Assembly: GCF_007746075.1 (NCBI RefSeq)
Contig: NZ_CP036339.1
Span: forward strand, 4,989,786-5,053,785
DNA: 64,000 nt
Reading direction: 5' to 3'
From: Lacipirellula limnantheis
Lineage (GTDB): Bacteria > Planctomycetota > Planctomycetia > Pirellulales > Lacipirellulaceae
Part shown: positions 27,620 through 35,060 of the stretch, piece by piece
Layout of the letters: each line of letters begins with the position of its first letter
Position numbering within the stretch: position 1 is the stretch's first letter
Position numbers and translations under genes: made by a program
Notes under the pieces: generated by a model
Seen by the model: only the letters and a program-made list of their open reading frames with translations
The model's database searches: none
What the model was told of the DNA's origin: nothing

Positions 27620-27956
27620 GATGGCATTCCTCTGCCGGTTTTAGCGGATTTGCCAAAGATTCCGGCTCGCGTCTGTCGACCTTTTTACCCGGAAGCGTCT
27701 CGCGCCATCGCGGCTGCGGATGCTCTCAGGCTCGCTGTGCGGGCGGGATTGTAGTGGCGGGCGGCTCGAACCGTCCATCGCAACTCCTCGCGCCCCATCC
27801 GCGCCTGGTCGCGCCTACTACTCACGCACTTTTCGAAATTCGACGTATCGTCGGCCAGGAAGCCGCCCCCATGGCGCTCCAGGTCCGTCGATCCGTCCGG
27901 CTCGCGTCGCGGTACACAGTCAGTTGGCCTGAGTGCCAGTTCAGAGGGGGAAAACC
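27620..27956. other. Divergent intergenic region
   Basis: It lies between the divergent genes at 27619 and 27957 and must carry both promoters. No strong -35/-10 pair, repeat or small gene was recognised. AGAGGGGG at 27943-27951 is the ribosome-binding site of the next gene. Confidence 0.5.
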
Positions 27957-29300
27957 ATGAGAGTTCAGAGGTTCTTATTGACCTTCGCAGCGATCGCCTG
28001 CGTCGCGTCGATCGGGTGCGTGGGCGGCAAAGCCGCCTACAACTTGCCGCCTGCCCAGCGGCTGCTCGAACCGGGCCCCGGCGTCGGCGGACCCGGCCCG
28101 GGCGTCATTCAGCCAGCAGGCGCCATGATGCCGATGGGCCCCATGGGTCCGGGCGGCGGCCCGATGGACGGCGGCTACTGCGGCGGCGGCGGACCGATCG
28201 CCCCCTGCATGGCCCTCGGCGCCGGCGGCACCTCGCAGATCGCGTTCCTCGGCGTCGAAGGGGCGGAAGTCGCCTGGGACGTCAGCGGCGTCTGCATGTT
28301 CGATTCGACCCCGCTCGTCATGCCGGGCCGACAGAACTTCCAGCAAGGCGCCATTTATCGCTTGAAACTCACCAACATTCCGGACCGTGCCGGCGTCGAG
28401 CTGTACCCGACGCTCGAAGTCGCTCCGGTGACGCCGCGGACCGACGCGTACCTGTCGCACTCGCCGATCCCGGTGCAGTTCACCGACGAAGATCTCGACC
28501 AAGTGCTGGCCGGCAACTTCGTGACCAAGGTGATCTACCTGCCCGATCCTGAGTTCCAAGACCTCGCGCTCGCCGGCGTCGAGACGCTCGTCAGCACGCG
28601 GCTCGATCCGGGCGTCGACCCGATTGCCGAGGCTGACCGTCGCGGCTCGATCCTGGCGATCCTCCGCATCGGTAACCTCGACTTGCAGCTTCCCGGGCAG
28701 ATGCTCGCCATGAACGGCGGCGTTGAGAACGCCGACTACCAGGAAGGCGGCGTCAACCCGGCGCAGTGCATGACCTGCCCGACCGGTCAAGGCGGCGGCT
28801 ACGGCGGCCCGCAAGGGATGCCCACCAGCGCCTTTGCTCCGCAAATCGCCCCTCCCAACTACATCTCGGGAGTCAACGGTCCGCAATGGGGCATGCCGTC
28901 GGTCGGCACTCCCATCGGGCTGCCTGGTCCGCCGCACATTCCGCTGGGTCACCAGGCTGGCCTGAAGGAGCACACGATGGTCAACCGGACGCGCGTCTTG
29001 ATGCCGCCGCCGGTCGCCAAGATGAAGATGACCGTCAAGCAACGTCCTGGCATGAACTATCCCCGACCGGTCAACCACGTGAAGGTGAGCGAGACCAACC
29101 GCGCACCGTTCAGGTTGTTCGGCGGCACGCTGCCGGGAGCCGTGCCTAGCGCCATCCACCGCCTCGGCGCCCACAAGCACGCCGCCGGCGAGCCTTGCAA
29201 CGACCAGTGCTACGAAGGGGAATCCTCCGGGGAGTATTCTTCCGGCGAGTACGAGGGCGCCGTCGAGGGCCCGTACGAAGGACAGGTCATCGAGCAGTAA
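27957..29300 (+). CDS. Exported, probably lipid-anchored protein with Gly/Pro-rich N-terminus (paralogue of the next gene)
   Basis: A 447-residue protein. The ATG at 27957 follows a strong AGAGGGGGAAAA ribosome-binding site. The signal peptide RVQRFLLTFAAIACVASIGC ends in a lipobox-like SIGC. Residues 45-80 are Gly/Pro/Met-rich. The core (about 95-250) contains YRLKLTNIPDRAGVELYPTL and VLAGNFVTKVIYLPDPEF, segments that recur in the next gene (YRFRVTEIPEHPGLELFPTV, SEGKFVTRVIYVEDPN), so the two are paralogues. The C-terminal third is basic and His/Pro-rich, ending in a Glu/Gly/Ser-rich tail (ESSGEYSSGEYEGAVEGPYE). It is probably a cell-envelope structural protein. Function unknown. Confidence 0.8.
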   Translation: MRVQRFLLTFAAIACVASIGCVGGKAAYNLPPAQRLLEPGPGVGGPGPGVIQPAGAMMPMGPMGPGGGPMDGGYCGGGGPIAPCMALGAGGTSQIAFLGVEGAEVAWDVSGVCMFDSTPLVMPGRQNFQQGAIYRLKLTNIPDRAGVELYPTLEVAPVTPRTDAYLSHSPIPVQFTDEDLDQVLAGNFVTKVIYLPDPEFQDLALAGVETLVSTRLDPGVDPIAEADRRGSILAILRIGNLDLQLPGQMLAMNGGVENADYQEGGVNPAQCMTCPTGQGGGYGGPQGMPTSAFAPQIAPPNYISGVNGPQWGMPSVGTPIGLPGPPHIPLGHQAGLKEHTMVNRTRVLMPPPVAKMKMTVKQRPGMNYPRPVNHVKVSETNRAPFRLFGGTLPGAVPSAIHRLGAHKHAAGEPCNDQCYEGESSGEYSSGEYEGAVEGPYEGQVIEQ

Positions 29301-29310
29301 CGAAAAAGGT

Positions 29311-29400
29311 CGCGAGTTGCGAGTAGCGAGTCGCGAGTCAAGAGCTGAAAACGGATGACGTCTTCAATCTTCCAACTCGCGCCTCGCAACTCAAAACTTG
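29311..29400. repeat. Inverted repeat, GCGAGTTGCGAGTAGCGAG family
   Basis: The left arm 29311-29344 (CGCGAGTTGCGAGTAGCGAG) and right arm 29369-29400 (CAACTCGCGCCTCGCAACTC) fill the 111-base gap between the two paralogous genes. Confidence 0.8.
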
Positions 29401-29411
29401 CAGCGGAATCA

Positions 29412-30200
29412 ATGACAACGGTTCGTTCCACACTACGCAGCGGCTTCGGCCGTCTGCACGTCGAAGGCAAACTGCGATGGGCAGTCTTGCTCGCTCTGAC
29501 GCTCGTCGCTCCAGCGGCGGGACAAGAGCCGGTAAGACACTGGCGCCATGCCGGCGCCATGCCTCCGGGAGCGATTGGCCGCCAACGACTGATGCGCGGC
29601 GAACCGTTGTCAGGGTATTGTCAGGCGGTCGAGATTCGCGCTCCGCAAGGAGCGCGAATCGCGCCGGCCGCCGGAGCCGGGTTCGCCGAGGGGCAACCCG
29701 ACTCGCTGCTGGTCGGACTTTACATCGGACCAGTCTATCGGTTTCGCGTCACCGAGATTCCGGAACATCCCGGGCTCGAACTCTTCCCAACCGTCGAATT
29801 GGTCGACCGCATGTATCCGCCCGAGGGGGAATCGCTCCGCTTCCCGGTGCCGGTCGACCTGACGCTCGACGAACTCCTGCTGGCTTCGGAGGGGAAGTTC
29901 GTCACCCGCGTGATCTACGTCGAGGATCCGAATCTCGCGATTCCGATCGCCCAGAAGACGCCCAGCGAAACCCGGTGGTTCGACGTCGCGCCCGGCGACG
30001 ATCCATTGGTGACGGCCGATGGCCTCGGCCGACCAATCGCCATCCTGCGCATTGGCGGGCGTATTCCCGAGACCGATCAGAACGACGTCAACTTCGTCTA
30101 CGGCGCGGCGCCGGCAATCGTCTACGCCAGGGTGAACCGGGGGGCTCACCCTGGCGTATTGCTCACGCCGCACGAGGAAACGATCGTGCCAGCGCCCTAG
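29412..30200 (+). CDS. Secreted paralogue of the preceding lipoprotein, carrying two in-frame palindromes
   Basis: A 262-residue protein. The ATG at 29412 is chosen to give the signal peptide (KLRWAVLLALTLVAPAAGQEP). Residues 105-215 repeat the core of the upstream protein: YRFRVTEIPEHPGLELFPTV, FPVPVDLTLDELLLASEGKFVTRVIYVEDPN and GRPIAILRIGG. Two perfect palindromes lie within the reading frame: 29633-29660 (encoding EIRAPQGARI) and 30123-30158 (encoding YARVNRGAHPGVL). Both fall outside the shared core. The stop codon is the TAG of a third repeat. It is probably a periplasmic or surface protein that works with its neighbours. Function unknown. Confidence 0.8.
   Translation: MTTVRSTLRSGFGRLHVEGKLRWAVLLALTLVAPAAGQEPVRHWRHAGAMPPGAIGRQRLMRGEPLSGYCQAVEIRAPQGARIAPAAGAGFAEGQPDSLLVGLYIGPVYRFRVTEIPEHPGLELFPTVELVDRMYPPEGESLRFPVPVDLTLDELLLASEGKFVTRVIYVEDPNLAIPIAQKTPSETRWFDVAPGDDPLVTADGLGRPIAILRIGGRIPETDQNDVNFVYGAAPAIVYARVNRGAHPGVLLTPHEETIVPAP
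29633..29660. repeat. Perfect 12-bp-arm palindrome inside a coding sequence
   Basis: GATTCGCGCTCC (29633-29644), loop GCAA, then GGAGCGCGAATC (29649-29660). It is in frame and free of stops. Confidence 0.85.
30123..30158. repeat. Perfect 13-bp-arm palindrome inside a coding sequence
   Basis: TACGCCAGGGTGA (30123-30135), a 10-base loop, then TCACCCTGGCGTA (30146-30158). It is in frame and lies near the C-terminus of the same gene as the palindrome at 29633. Confidence 0.9.
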
Positions 30201-30226
30201 CCGCTTGCGGCTTAGCGCTAGCACAA
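30198..30226. repeat. TAGCCGCTTGCGGCTTAGCGCTAG palindromic repeat supplying a stop codon
   Basis: TAGCCGCTTGCGGCTTAGCG followed by CTAGC. The first TAG ends the gene at 29412-30200. The CGGCTTAGCGC part recurs inside two genes at 30654 and 33574. Confidence 0.75.
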
Positions 30227-30240
30227 CTTTTCAAGCGTTC

Positions 30241-30329
30241 TTGTCAGTGGTCAGTTGTCCGTTGTCAGTGGTGAAGAGCGATGAAGCATCAACGTATTCA
30301 CAGCGGACGACTGACAACGGACAACGGTC
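30241..30329. repeat. Inverted repeat, TTGTCAGTGGTCAGTTGTCC family, overlapping a gene start
   Basis: The left arm 30241-30272 (TTGTCAGTGGTCAGTTGTCC) and right arm 30305-30329 (GACGACTGACAACGGACAAC) enclose the ATG at 30281. The right arm is translated as RLTTDNG in the next gene. Confidence 0.85.
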
Positions 30330-31726
30330 CGCGCAGCGCGCCAGCTTGGTTCCGCTACGGCGTCATCGCCGCCGCGGCGATTGTCATGTGCTCCTGCCGT
30401 ACGGCGGAGCCCCGCTATCGCATCGCTCAAAACCAACCGAATCCATCGTCCGCCGATTCCCAACTCGCGTCGTCCGTGCCAAACGACGTTCAGGACCATG
30501 TACCGGGCGCCCAGTACGTCGCGCCTGAAAACGGTTCGGACAACAGCGAACAGGTCGTCTTCGCCGACGACTCCCAGGATGCGTCCGCGAATCTCCGGCA
30601 ACCTGTCGACGTCCAGCCGGCCGCCTTCGCCGACGACTCGTCAGCGTCACTCCCCGCTCGCGGCTTAGCGCCGTCGACCATCCGTCTCGCCGCCGCCGAA
30701 ATCCCTACCCATCTCACCAGCGCCCAGCTCGCGCAATCGCAGTGCCTGCCCGAAGGCAACTGGCAGCCAATGTGCAGCGGCGATGGCTGCGGCTGCTGTA
30801 ACCACGGCCCCGTCCGCGGTCCCGCCGACGAGTACCTCTGCGACGGCGGCGACATGCATCTCCCCGCCGCAGTCAACGCCGACTGGAAGGTCACCGGCCT
30901 CGAACAAGAAGACACCGTCGCTCACTACGACACCGTCGACGGCCGCACGATCATCACGCCGAGCAACAAAGTCTGCCTTTACGCCCCGCGCTTCGCCGCG
31001 GTCCGCGAGGTCACCGATTTGCGTGCGTACGCCCGCATCGACGCCCCCGGCGGCACGATCCAAAAGATCAATCCAATCAAGATCGAAGAGACCGAAGACG
31101 TTCTCACCTCGCTCGCCGAAATCAAGCCCGACATCCACCGCGAGAAAGAACCGCCGAGCCTCCTCCGCGAACGCGAGCAGGCTGGCGAACTCGATCGCGA
31201 TCGCCGGGTCGCCGTCACCATCGGCGCGCTGCAGCCTTACTGCAACGTGCAGCTCATCCGCAGCGGCGAGGTGATCGGAACCGACGTCGTCAAGATCGCC
31301 CGCGCGTCGCTTGCCGCCATCGCCTGGTCGGGCGTCGAAGCCGCCCAAGTCGTTCTCGACGGCCGGCACGCGCAGGCCGCCGTCAGCGACGTCTCGCCTG
31401 GCACAATCTACCACTTGTTCGAACCGAACAACCCCAAGCTCCGCCTCGTGAAGCTCGCCTCCAAGAGCTCGGCCCAACCGGGCGAAGAAGTCGAGTTCAC
31501 CCTGCGGTTCGACAACGTCGGCGACAAGGTCATCGGCAACGTCGTCATCACCGACAACCTGACGACGCGGCTCGAATACGTCGAAGGAAGCCAAAAGACG
31601 TCGCTGCCCGCCAGCTTCACTACGCAGGCCAACGACGGCGAGTCGCTCATCCTGCGGTGGGAATTGACCGAACCGCTCGAAAAAGGCAAAGGCGGCGTGA
31701 TTCAGTTCCGCTGCAAGGTGCGGTAG
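30281..31726 (+). CDS. Lipoprotein with DUF11-type (conserved repeat) domain
   Basis: A 481-residue predicted lipoprotein. The hydrophobic stretch FRYGVIAAAAIVMCSCRTAEP gives a lipobox-like VMCSC at about residue 37. The long N-region is partly encoded by an inverted repeat, so the true start is uncertain. Residues 45-150 are a Ser/Asp/Gln-rich spacer, including ARGLA from a repeat at 30654. A Cys cluster (CSGDGCGCC) follows. The C-terminal 110 residues (KLRLVKLASKSSAQPGEEVEFTLRFDNVG..., GNVVITDNLTTRLEYVEGS, LRWELTEPLEKGKGGVIQFRCKV) are a DUF11 beta-sandwich, found in cell-surface proteins. It is the third exported protein in a row with the two paralogues upstream, and a shared envelope role is inferred. 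Confidence 0.85.
   Translation: MKHQRIHSGRLTTDNGPRSAPAWFRYGVIAAAAIVMCSCRTAEPRYRIAQNQPNPSSADSQLASSVPNDVQDHVPGAQYVAPENGSDNSEQVVFADDSQDASANLRQPVDVQPAAFADDSSASLPARGLAPSTIRLAAAEIPTHLTSAQLAQSQCLPEGNWQPMCSGDGCGCCNHGPVRGPADEYLCDGGDMHLPAAVNADWKVTGLEQEDTVAHYDTVDGRTIITPSNKVCLYAPRFAAVREVTDLRAYARIDAPGGTIQKINPIKIEETEDVLTSLAEIKPDIHREKEPPSLLREREQAGELDRDRRVAVTIGALQPYCNVQLIRSGEVIGTDVVKIARASLAAIAWSGVEAAQVVLDGRHAQAAVSDVSPGTIYHLFEPNNPKLRLVKLASKSSAQPGEEVEFTLRFDNVGDKVIGNVVITDNLTTRLEYVEGSQKTSLPASFTTQANDGESLILRWELTEPLEKGKGGVIQFRCKVR
30654..30671. repeat. CCGCTCGCGGCTTAGCGC repeat inside a coding sequence
   Basis: This 18-base word is identical to the one at 33574 in an unrelated gene and is read in the same frame in both (…ARGLA…). 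It relates to the stop-supplying repeat at 30198. Confidence 0.75.
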
Positions 31727-31754
31727 CCGCGGGTCAACGACCCGCCGGTGCGCC
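31724..31754. repeat. TAGCCGCGG-family palindrome supplying a stop codon
   Basis: TAGCCGCGGGTCAACGACCC then GCCGGTGC. GCGGGTC and GACCCGC form a 7-bp stem with an AAC loop. The first three bases are the stop codon of the DUF11 gene. Confidence 0.9.
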
Positions 31755-31893
31755 GGATATGACGCGCTCCACAGAACCGCGACCGCCGGTAGGGCACTCG
31801 ATCGGGTATCAACGGCAACCCGCTCCTGTCCGCGCGCTCGGCAAACCGCTACGATAATCGGCGCCACGCCAATCGCGGTCGACTCACTCCGTG

Positions 31894-31923
31894 CCGCTCC
31901 GGCGGGTCGTTGACCCGCGGCTA
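31894..31923. repeat. TAGCCGCGG-family palindrome, reverse orientation
   Basis: CCGCTCCGGCGGGTCGTTGA then CCCGCGGCTA is the mirror of the copy at 31724, so this gap is bracketed by one copy in each orientation. The TTG inside it gives a false upstream start (MTRGY...) for the next gene. Confidence 0.9.
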
Positions 31924-31945
31924 CCTCCCGCATCCCCCCCGCCCC

Positions 31946-32860
31946 GTGCCGTACCTCGCCTTCCTCTTCATTTGTCTCTGCTGGGGCACAAGTTTCATCT
32001 TGATGCATCGCGCGGCGCTCGCGTTCGGACCGGCCGAGATCGGGCTTTGGCGGATGACCAGCGGCGCCGCCACGATTGCCGTGTACTGCCTCTATGCCAG
32101 AAAGTGGACCTGGCTCACGGCGGCCGAGTGGCGCCAACTCGCCATCGTCGCCTTCTTCTGCAACGCATATCCATACGTGGTGCAGCCGTTTGCCATGCGA
32201 TCGACGGGCGAGCATGGATTCATCGGCATGATGGTGACGCTCGTGCCCATCGCCACCATTGCCGCCGTCGCCGTGATGCTGCGCCAGTGGCCCAGTCCGC
32301 GGCAGTGGTTTGGCGTCCTCGGCGGACTCGGCTGCGCCGCATTGATCGTCTTCGACGGCACCGAGCGCGGCATCGCGCCGTGGCTCCTCGCCATGGCGCT
32401 TAGTTCGCCCATCAGTTACGCCATCGGCAATACCTATCTCAAGTGGAAACTGTCGCACCTCTCGACGGCGCCCCTCACGGTGATGTTCCTGCTGCTGGGC
32501 GCCGCCTTCGTCGTTCCCTTCGAGTACATCGCGCCGCTGCGCGACGCGCTGCACCTCGGCCCGCCGTCCCAGCCGCAACAGTGCTCGTTCGCACTCGCCT
32601 CCCTCCTTCTGCTCGGCGTCGGCAGCACTGGCGTCGCGATCTTGCTGTTCGTCTGGCTCGTCCAAACCCAGGGACCCCTCTTCGCCGGCATGGTGACCTA
32701 CGTCGTCCCGATGATCGCCCTCCTCTGGGGCCAGGTCGATGGCGAACGCCTCACCAGCCGCCAACTCGCCGCCATCGGCGGAGCCCTCGCGATGGTCGCC
32801 ATCGTCCAGTGGCGATCCGCCAAACCAGTCGTCGCCGTCACGCCCGAACCACCAGCGTGA
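31946..32860 (+). CDS. EamA/DMT-family transporter
   Basis: A 304-residue inner-membrane protein with ten predicted helices in two EamA repeats. GTG at 31946 begins VPYLAFLFICLCWGTSFILMH, the typical TM1. The TTG at 31910 lies inside a repeat and is rejected. The first repeat ends with LVPIATIAAVAVMLRQWPS and WFGVLGGLGCAALIVFD; the second ends with YVVPMIALLWGQVDGERLTSRQLAAIGGALAMVAIV, the family hallmark. It probably exports metabolites or amino acids, but the substrate is unknown. The aminotransferase follows on the same strand with a repeat between them. Confidence 0.92.
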   Translation: MPYLAFLFICLCWGTSFILMHRAALAFGPAEIGLWRMTSGAATIAVYCLYARKWTWLTAAEWRQLAIVAFFCNAYPYVVQPFAMRSTGEHGFIGMMVTLVPIATIAAVAVMLRQWPSPRQWFGVLGGLGCAALIVFDGTERGIAPWLLAMALSSPISYAIGNTYLKWKLSHLSTAPLTVMFLLLGAAFVVPFEYIAPLRDALHLGPPSQPQQCSFALASLLLLGVGSTGVAILLFVWLVQTQGPLFAGMVTYVVPMIALLWGQVDGERLTSRQLAAIGGALAMVAIVQWRSAKPVVAVTPEPPA

Positions 32861-32965
32861 CGGTTCCGTCTCTCTGCCGATTCGCGTAAATTGGCGACGT
32901 CGCCCCGCAACGTGCGATCAAGGCTTCACCCCATTCCCCATTCGTCATTAAACCCAACCGCGCTG

Positions 32966-32992
32966 CCCCGGCGGGTCGTTGACCCGCGGCTA
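32966..32992. repeat. TAGCCGCGG-family palindrome, reverse orientation
   Basis: CCCCGGCGGGTCGTTGACCC then GCGGCTA. As at 31894, its TTG would add a false MTRGY start to the aminotransferase. A CCATTCGTCATTAAAC half element precedes it. Confidence 0.9.
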
Positions 32993-33038
32993 CTCGTTTT
33001 CCTTCCCCACTCCTCCTTGCACCTGCCCTCTTCGCACC

Positions 33039-34151
33039 ATGTCCCACCCCTGGCTAGCCGCCCGCACCGCCCAGTTCGACAGCTCCGGCATCCGCAAAGT
33101 CTTCGACCTCGCGGCGAAGATGAAAAACCCGATCAACCTCTCGATCGGCCAGCCCGACTTCCCGGTGCCCGACGCGATCAAGAACGCCGCCTGCGACGCG
33201 ATCCACGCCGACCGCAACGGCTACAGCCAAACGCAAGGCATCCCGGACCTCCGCGAACGCCTGCAAGCGGACCTGCAGAAGGAATACGGCCACGACGATC
33301 GCCGCGTCCTGGTCACCAGCGGCACGAGCGGCGCGCTCGTCCTCGCGATGATGGCCCTCGTCGACCCCGGCGACGAAGTGATCGTCTTCGATCCCTACTT
33401 CGTGATGTACCCGGCGCTCGTCGCCATGGTCGGCGGCAAGACGGTGCTCATCGACACCTACCCCGACTTCCGGATCGACCTCGAGAAGGTCGAAGCCGCC
33501 ATCACCCCGCGCACCAAACTCATCCTCTTCAACAGCCCCTCGAACCCCACCGGCGTCGTCGCCGACGAAGCCGCCGCTCGCGGCTTAGCGCAATTAGCCG
33601 CCAAACACAACATCGCGCTGCTGAGCGACGAAATCTACCGCCTCTTCTGCTACGACGCCCCCCTACCCTCCCCTGCTCATCACAACCCCAACGTGATCGT
33701 CGTCGACGGCTTCAGCAAAGCGTACGGCGTCACCGGTTGGCGCCTCGGCTGGGTCCACGGCCCCGCCGCCATCATCGACAAGATGACGATGCTGCAGCAG
33801 TACACGTTTGTGTGCGCCCCTCACCCGCTGCAATGGGCGGCGGTCGCGGCGCTCGACGTCGACATGAGCCCCCAAGCTGCTGAGTACGCGAAACGCCGCG
33901 ACATGGTCGTCGCCGGCCTGCGCGACGTCGGCTACGAAGTCGCCGACACCGGCGGCGCGTTTTACGTTTTCCCCAAAGTCCCCGCCGGCAAAGGGACGGC
34001 CCAAGAGTTCGTCGCCCGCGCGATCGAGAACGAGCTCCTCATCATCCCCGGCGGGATCTTCAGTGGCCGCGACACCCACTTCCGCATCTCCTACGCCGCT
34101 AGCGAAGCGACGCTAGAGCGGGGATTAGAAGTGCTGAGAAAGATTCGCTAA
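33039..34151 (+). CDS. Class I/II pyridoxal-phosphate aminotransferase
   Basis: A 370-residue cytoplasmic aminotransferase, probably an aspartate- or aromatic-type enzyme. The ATG at 33039 (MSHPWLAARTAQFDSSGIR) is chosen over the repeat-derived upstream start. NLSIGQPDFPVPDAIK, GYSQTQGIPDLRERL, TSGTSGALVLAMMALVDPGDEV, NSPSNPTGVV and LSDEIYRLF are typical. The PLP lysine is in DGFSKAYGVTGWRLGW, and the C-terminal carboxylate-binding Arg is in THFRISYAAS. The CCGCTCGCGGCTTAGCGC repeat at 33574 encodes ARGLA between helices, and a CTCCCCTGC motif encodes PLPSPAH. Confidence 0.94.
   Translation: MSHPWLAARTAQFDSSGIRKVFDLAAKMKNPINLSIGQPDFPVPDAIKNAACDAIHADRNGYSQTQGIPDLRERLQADLQKEYGHDDRRVLVTSGTSGALVLAMMALVDPGDEVIVFDPYFVMYPALVAMVGGKTVLIDTYPDFRIDLEKVEAAITPRTKLILFNSPSNPTGVVADEAAARGLAQLAAKHNIALLSDEIYRLFCYDAPLPSPAHHNPNVIVVDGFSKAYGVTGWRLGWVHGPAAIIDKMTMLQQYTFVCAPHPLQWAAVAALDVDMSPQAAEYAKRRDMVVAGLRDVGYEVADTGGAFYVFPKVPAGKGTAQEFVARAIENELLIIPGGIFSGRDTHFRISYAASEATLERGLEVLRKIR
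33574..33591. repeat. CCGCTCGCGGCTTAGCGC repeat inside the aminotransferase gene
   Basis: Identical to the word at 30654 and in the same reading frame. It encodes ARGLA in the segment VADEAAARGLAQLAAKH. Confidence 0.75.
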
Positions 34152-34241
34152 CCGTAGGTTGGGCTTTGAGCCCGACCGGAGTACCCAGCGGTAAGGGCGC
34201 CGAGGCGTAGCGCCGGCACGCTGGAAAGCTTAACCTACGCC
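34152..34241. repeat. Inverted repeat, CGTAGGTTGGGCTTTGAGCCC family
   Basis: The left arm from 34152 contains CGTAGGTTGGGCTTTGAGCC and the right arm (to about 34241) contains GGAAAGCTTAACCTACG. A GGCGC...GCGCCGG inner palindrome lies between. A related element is at 42668-42735. Confidence 0.75.
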
Positions 34242-34245
34242 CGAT

Positions 34246-34275
34246 TTGCCGTCATCAGCCAAAAAAGGCTACAAT
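34246..34275 (+). promoter_or_regulatory. Candidate promoter giving a leaderless Uma2 transcript
   Basis: TTGCCG (about 34246) and TACAAT (34270-34275) are about 18 bases apart. The -10 box ends 6 bases before the ATG at 34282, so the transcript would have no leader. Judged by eye only. Confidence 0.4.
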
Positions 34276-34281
34276 GGTGCT

Positions 34282-34935
34282 ATGAGCATCGTCTCCCAAA
34301 CCGTCGCCACGCCGCCCGTCGCGTTGGTACTTCCAGCGCTCGAGTTGCCGCCGGTCCGCAACGAGGAACCGACGCGCAAACGCTGGACTCGCGCGGAATA
34401 CTACCGGCTCGCCGAACAAGGATGGTTTCTAAACCAACGCGTTGAACTGATCGACGGGGAGATTGTTCAGTTGAGTCCGCCCTCGCCGCCGCACTCCTTT
34501 AGCTCCGACGAAATCCGCGACATCTTTCAAAGTCTCTTTGGCGATGAATATTGGGTTCGCATGCAGTTGCCGCTGTCGCACGGCGAGTACTCGCAACCCG
34601 AACCTGACGTCTCGGTGGTGCGAGGATCGCGGAAAGACTTTCAGAAGGCACACCCGAAATCTGCGGTTTTAGTCGTTGAAGTCAGCCGAACGAGTCTCGA
34701 CTACGACACGCAGACGAAGCCTCAGCTCTACGCCGCGATGGGCGTCCCGGAGTACTGGGTTCTTGACCTCGTCCACCGGCAACTGATTGTTCATCGCCAA
34801 CCACTGCGGGACGAAAGCAACTTTGGCGCCGGTTACGGCTCGGTGATCGTTCTCAACGAAGAAGACTCGGTTGCCCCGTTAGAGAAGCCAACTGCGTCGA
34901 TTACGGTCGGAGCCGTGCTCCCCAGCCAAGAGTAG
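34282..34935 (+). CDS. Uma2-family (DUF820) restriction-endonuclease-fold protein
   Basis: A 217-residue protein of the large Uma2 family, which has a PD-(D/E)XK nuclease fold and is expanded in cyanobacteria and planctomycetes. The ATG at 34282 is the natural start. The core shows RVELIDGEIVQLSPPSPPHS, QPEPDVSVVRG, AVLVVEVSRTSLDYDTQTKPQLYAAMGVPEYWVLD and RQLIVHRQP. The catalytic residues are the Asp of EPDV, Glu of VEVS and the Lys of TKPQLYAAM. The physiological role of the family is unknown; some members are associated with mobile elements. It is convergent with clpX across a bidirectional terminator. Confidence 0.93.
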   Translation: MSIVSQTVATPPVALVLPALELPPVRNEEPTRKRWTRAEYYRLAEQGWFLNQRVELIDGEIVQLSPPSPPHSFSSDEIRDIFQSLFGDEYWVRMQLPLSHGEYSQPEPDVSVVRGSRKDFQKAHPKSAVLVVEVSRTSLDYDTQTKPQLYAAMGVPEYWVLDLVHRQLIVHRQPLRDESNFGAGYGSVIVLNEEDSVAPLEKPTASITVGAVLPSQE

Positions 34936-34957
34936 CGGACTCTTCCGCTCCGCCAAC

Positions 34958-34999
34958 AAAAAAACGAGCCCGGCTGGACCGCAGTCCAACCGGGCTCGT
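34958..34999 (-). terminator. Intrinsic terminator of clpX, shared with the convergent Uma2 gene
   Basis: A 16-bp stem with one mismatch (34964-34979 with 34984-34999, left arm ACGAGCCCGGCTGGAC). Read on the minus strand it is followed by a T-run (34958-34964). On the plus strand only CGTTCGTT follows. Confidence 0.88.
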
Positions 35000-35060
35000 T
35001 CGTTAGAAGTGGCGTGACTCAAACCAGCGCGGGCCCTACGAGCCCCGCCGGAGGTGAACG

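Noticed and set aside
31910..31945. Upstream TTG start giving MTRGY... for the EamA transporter
   Set aside because: The TTG and the following codons are part of the TAGCCGCGG-family palindrome; the same false MTRGY start arises before the aminotransferase at 32979.
30665..32764. 699-codon minus-strand frame opposite the DUF11 and EamA genes
   Set aside because: It is the antisense shadow of two recognisable genes, caused by high GC and codon bias; it has no motif.
32979..33038. Longer aminotransferase starting at 32979
   Set aside because: The extension is repeat-derived and not enzyme-like; ATG 33039 begins the usual N-terminus.
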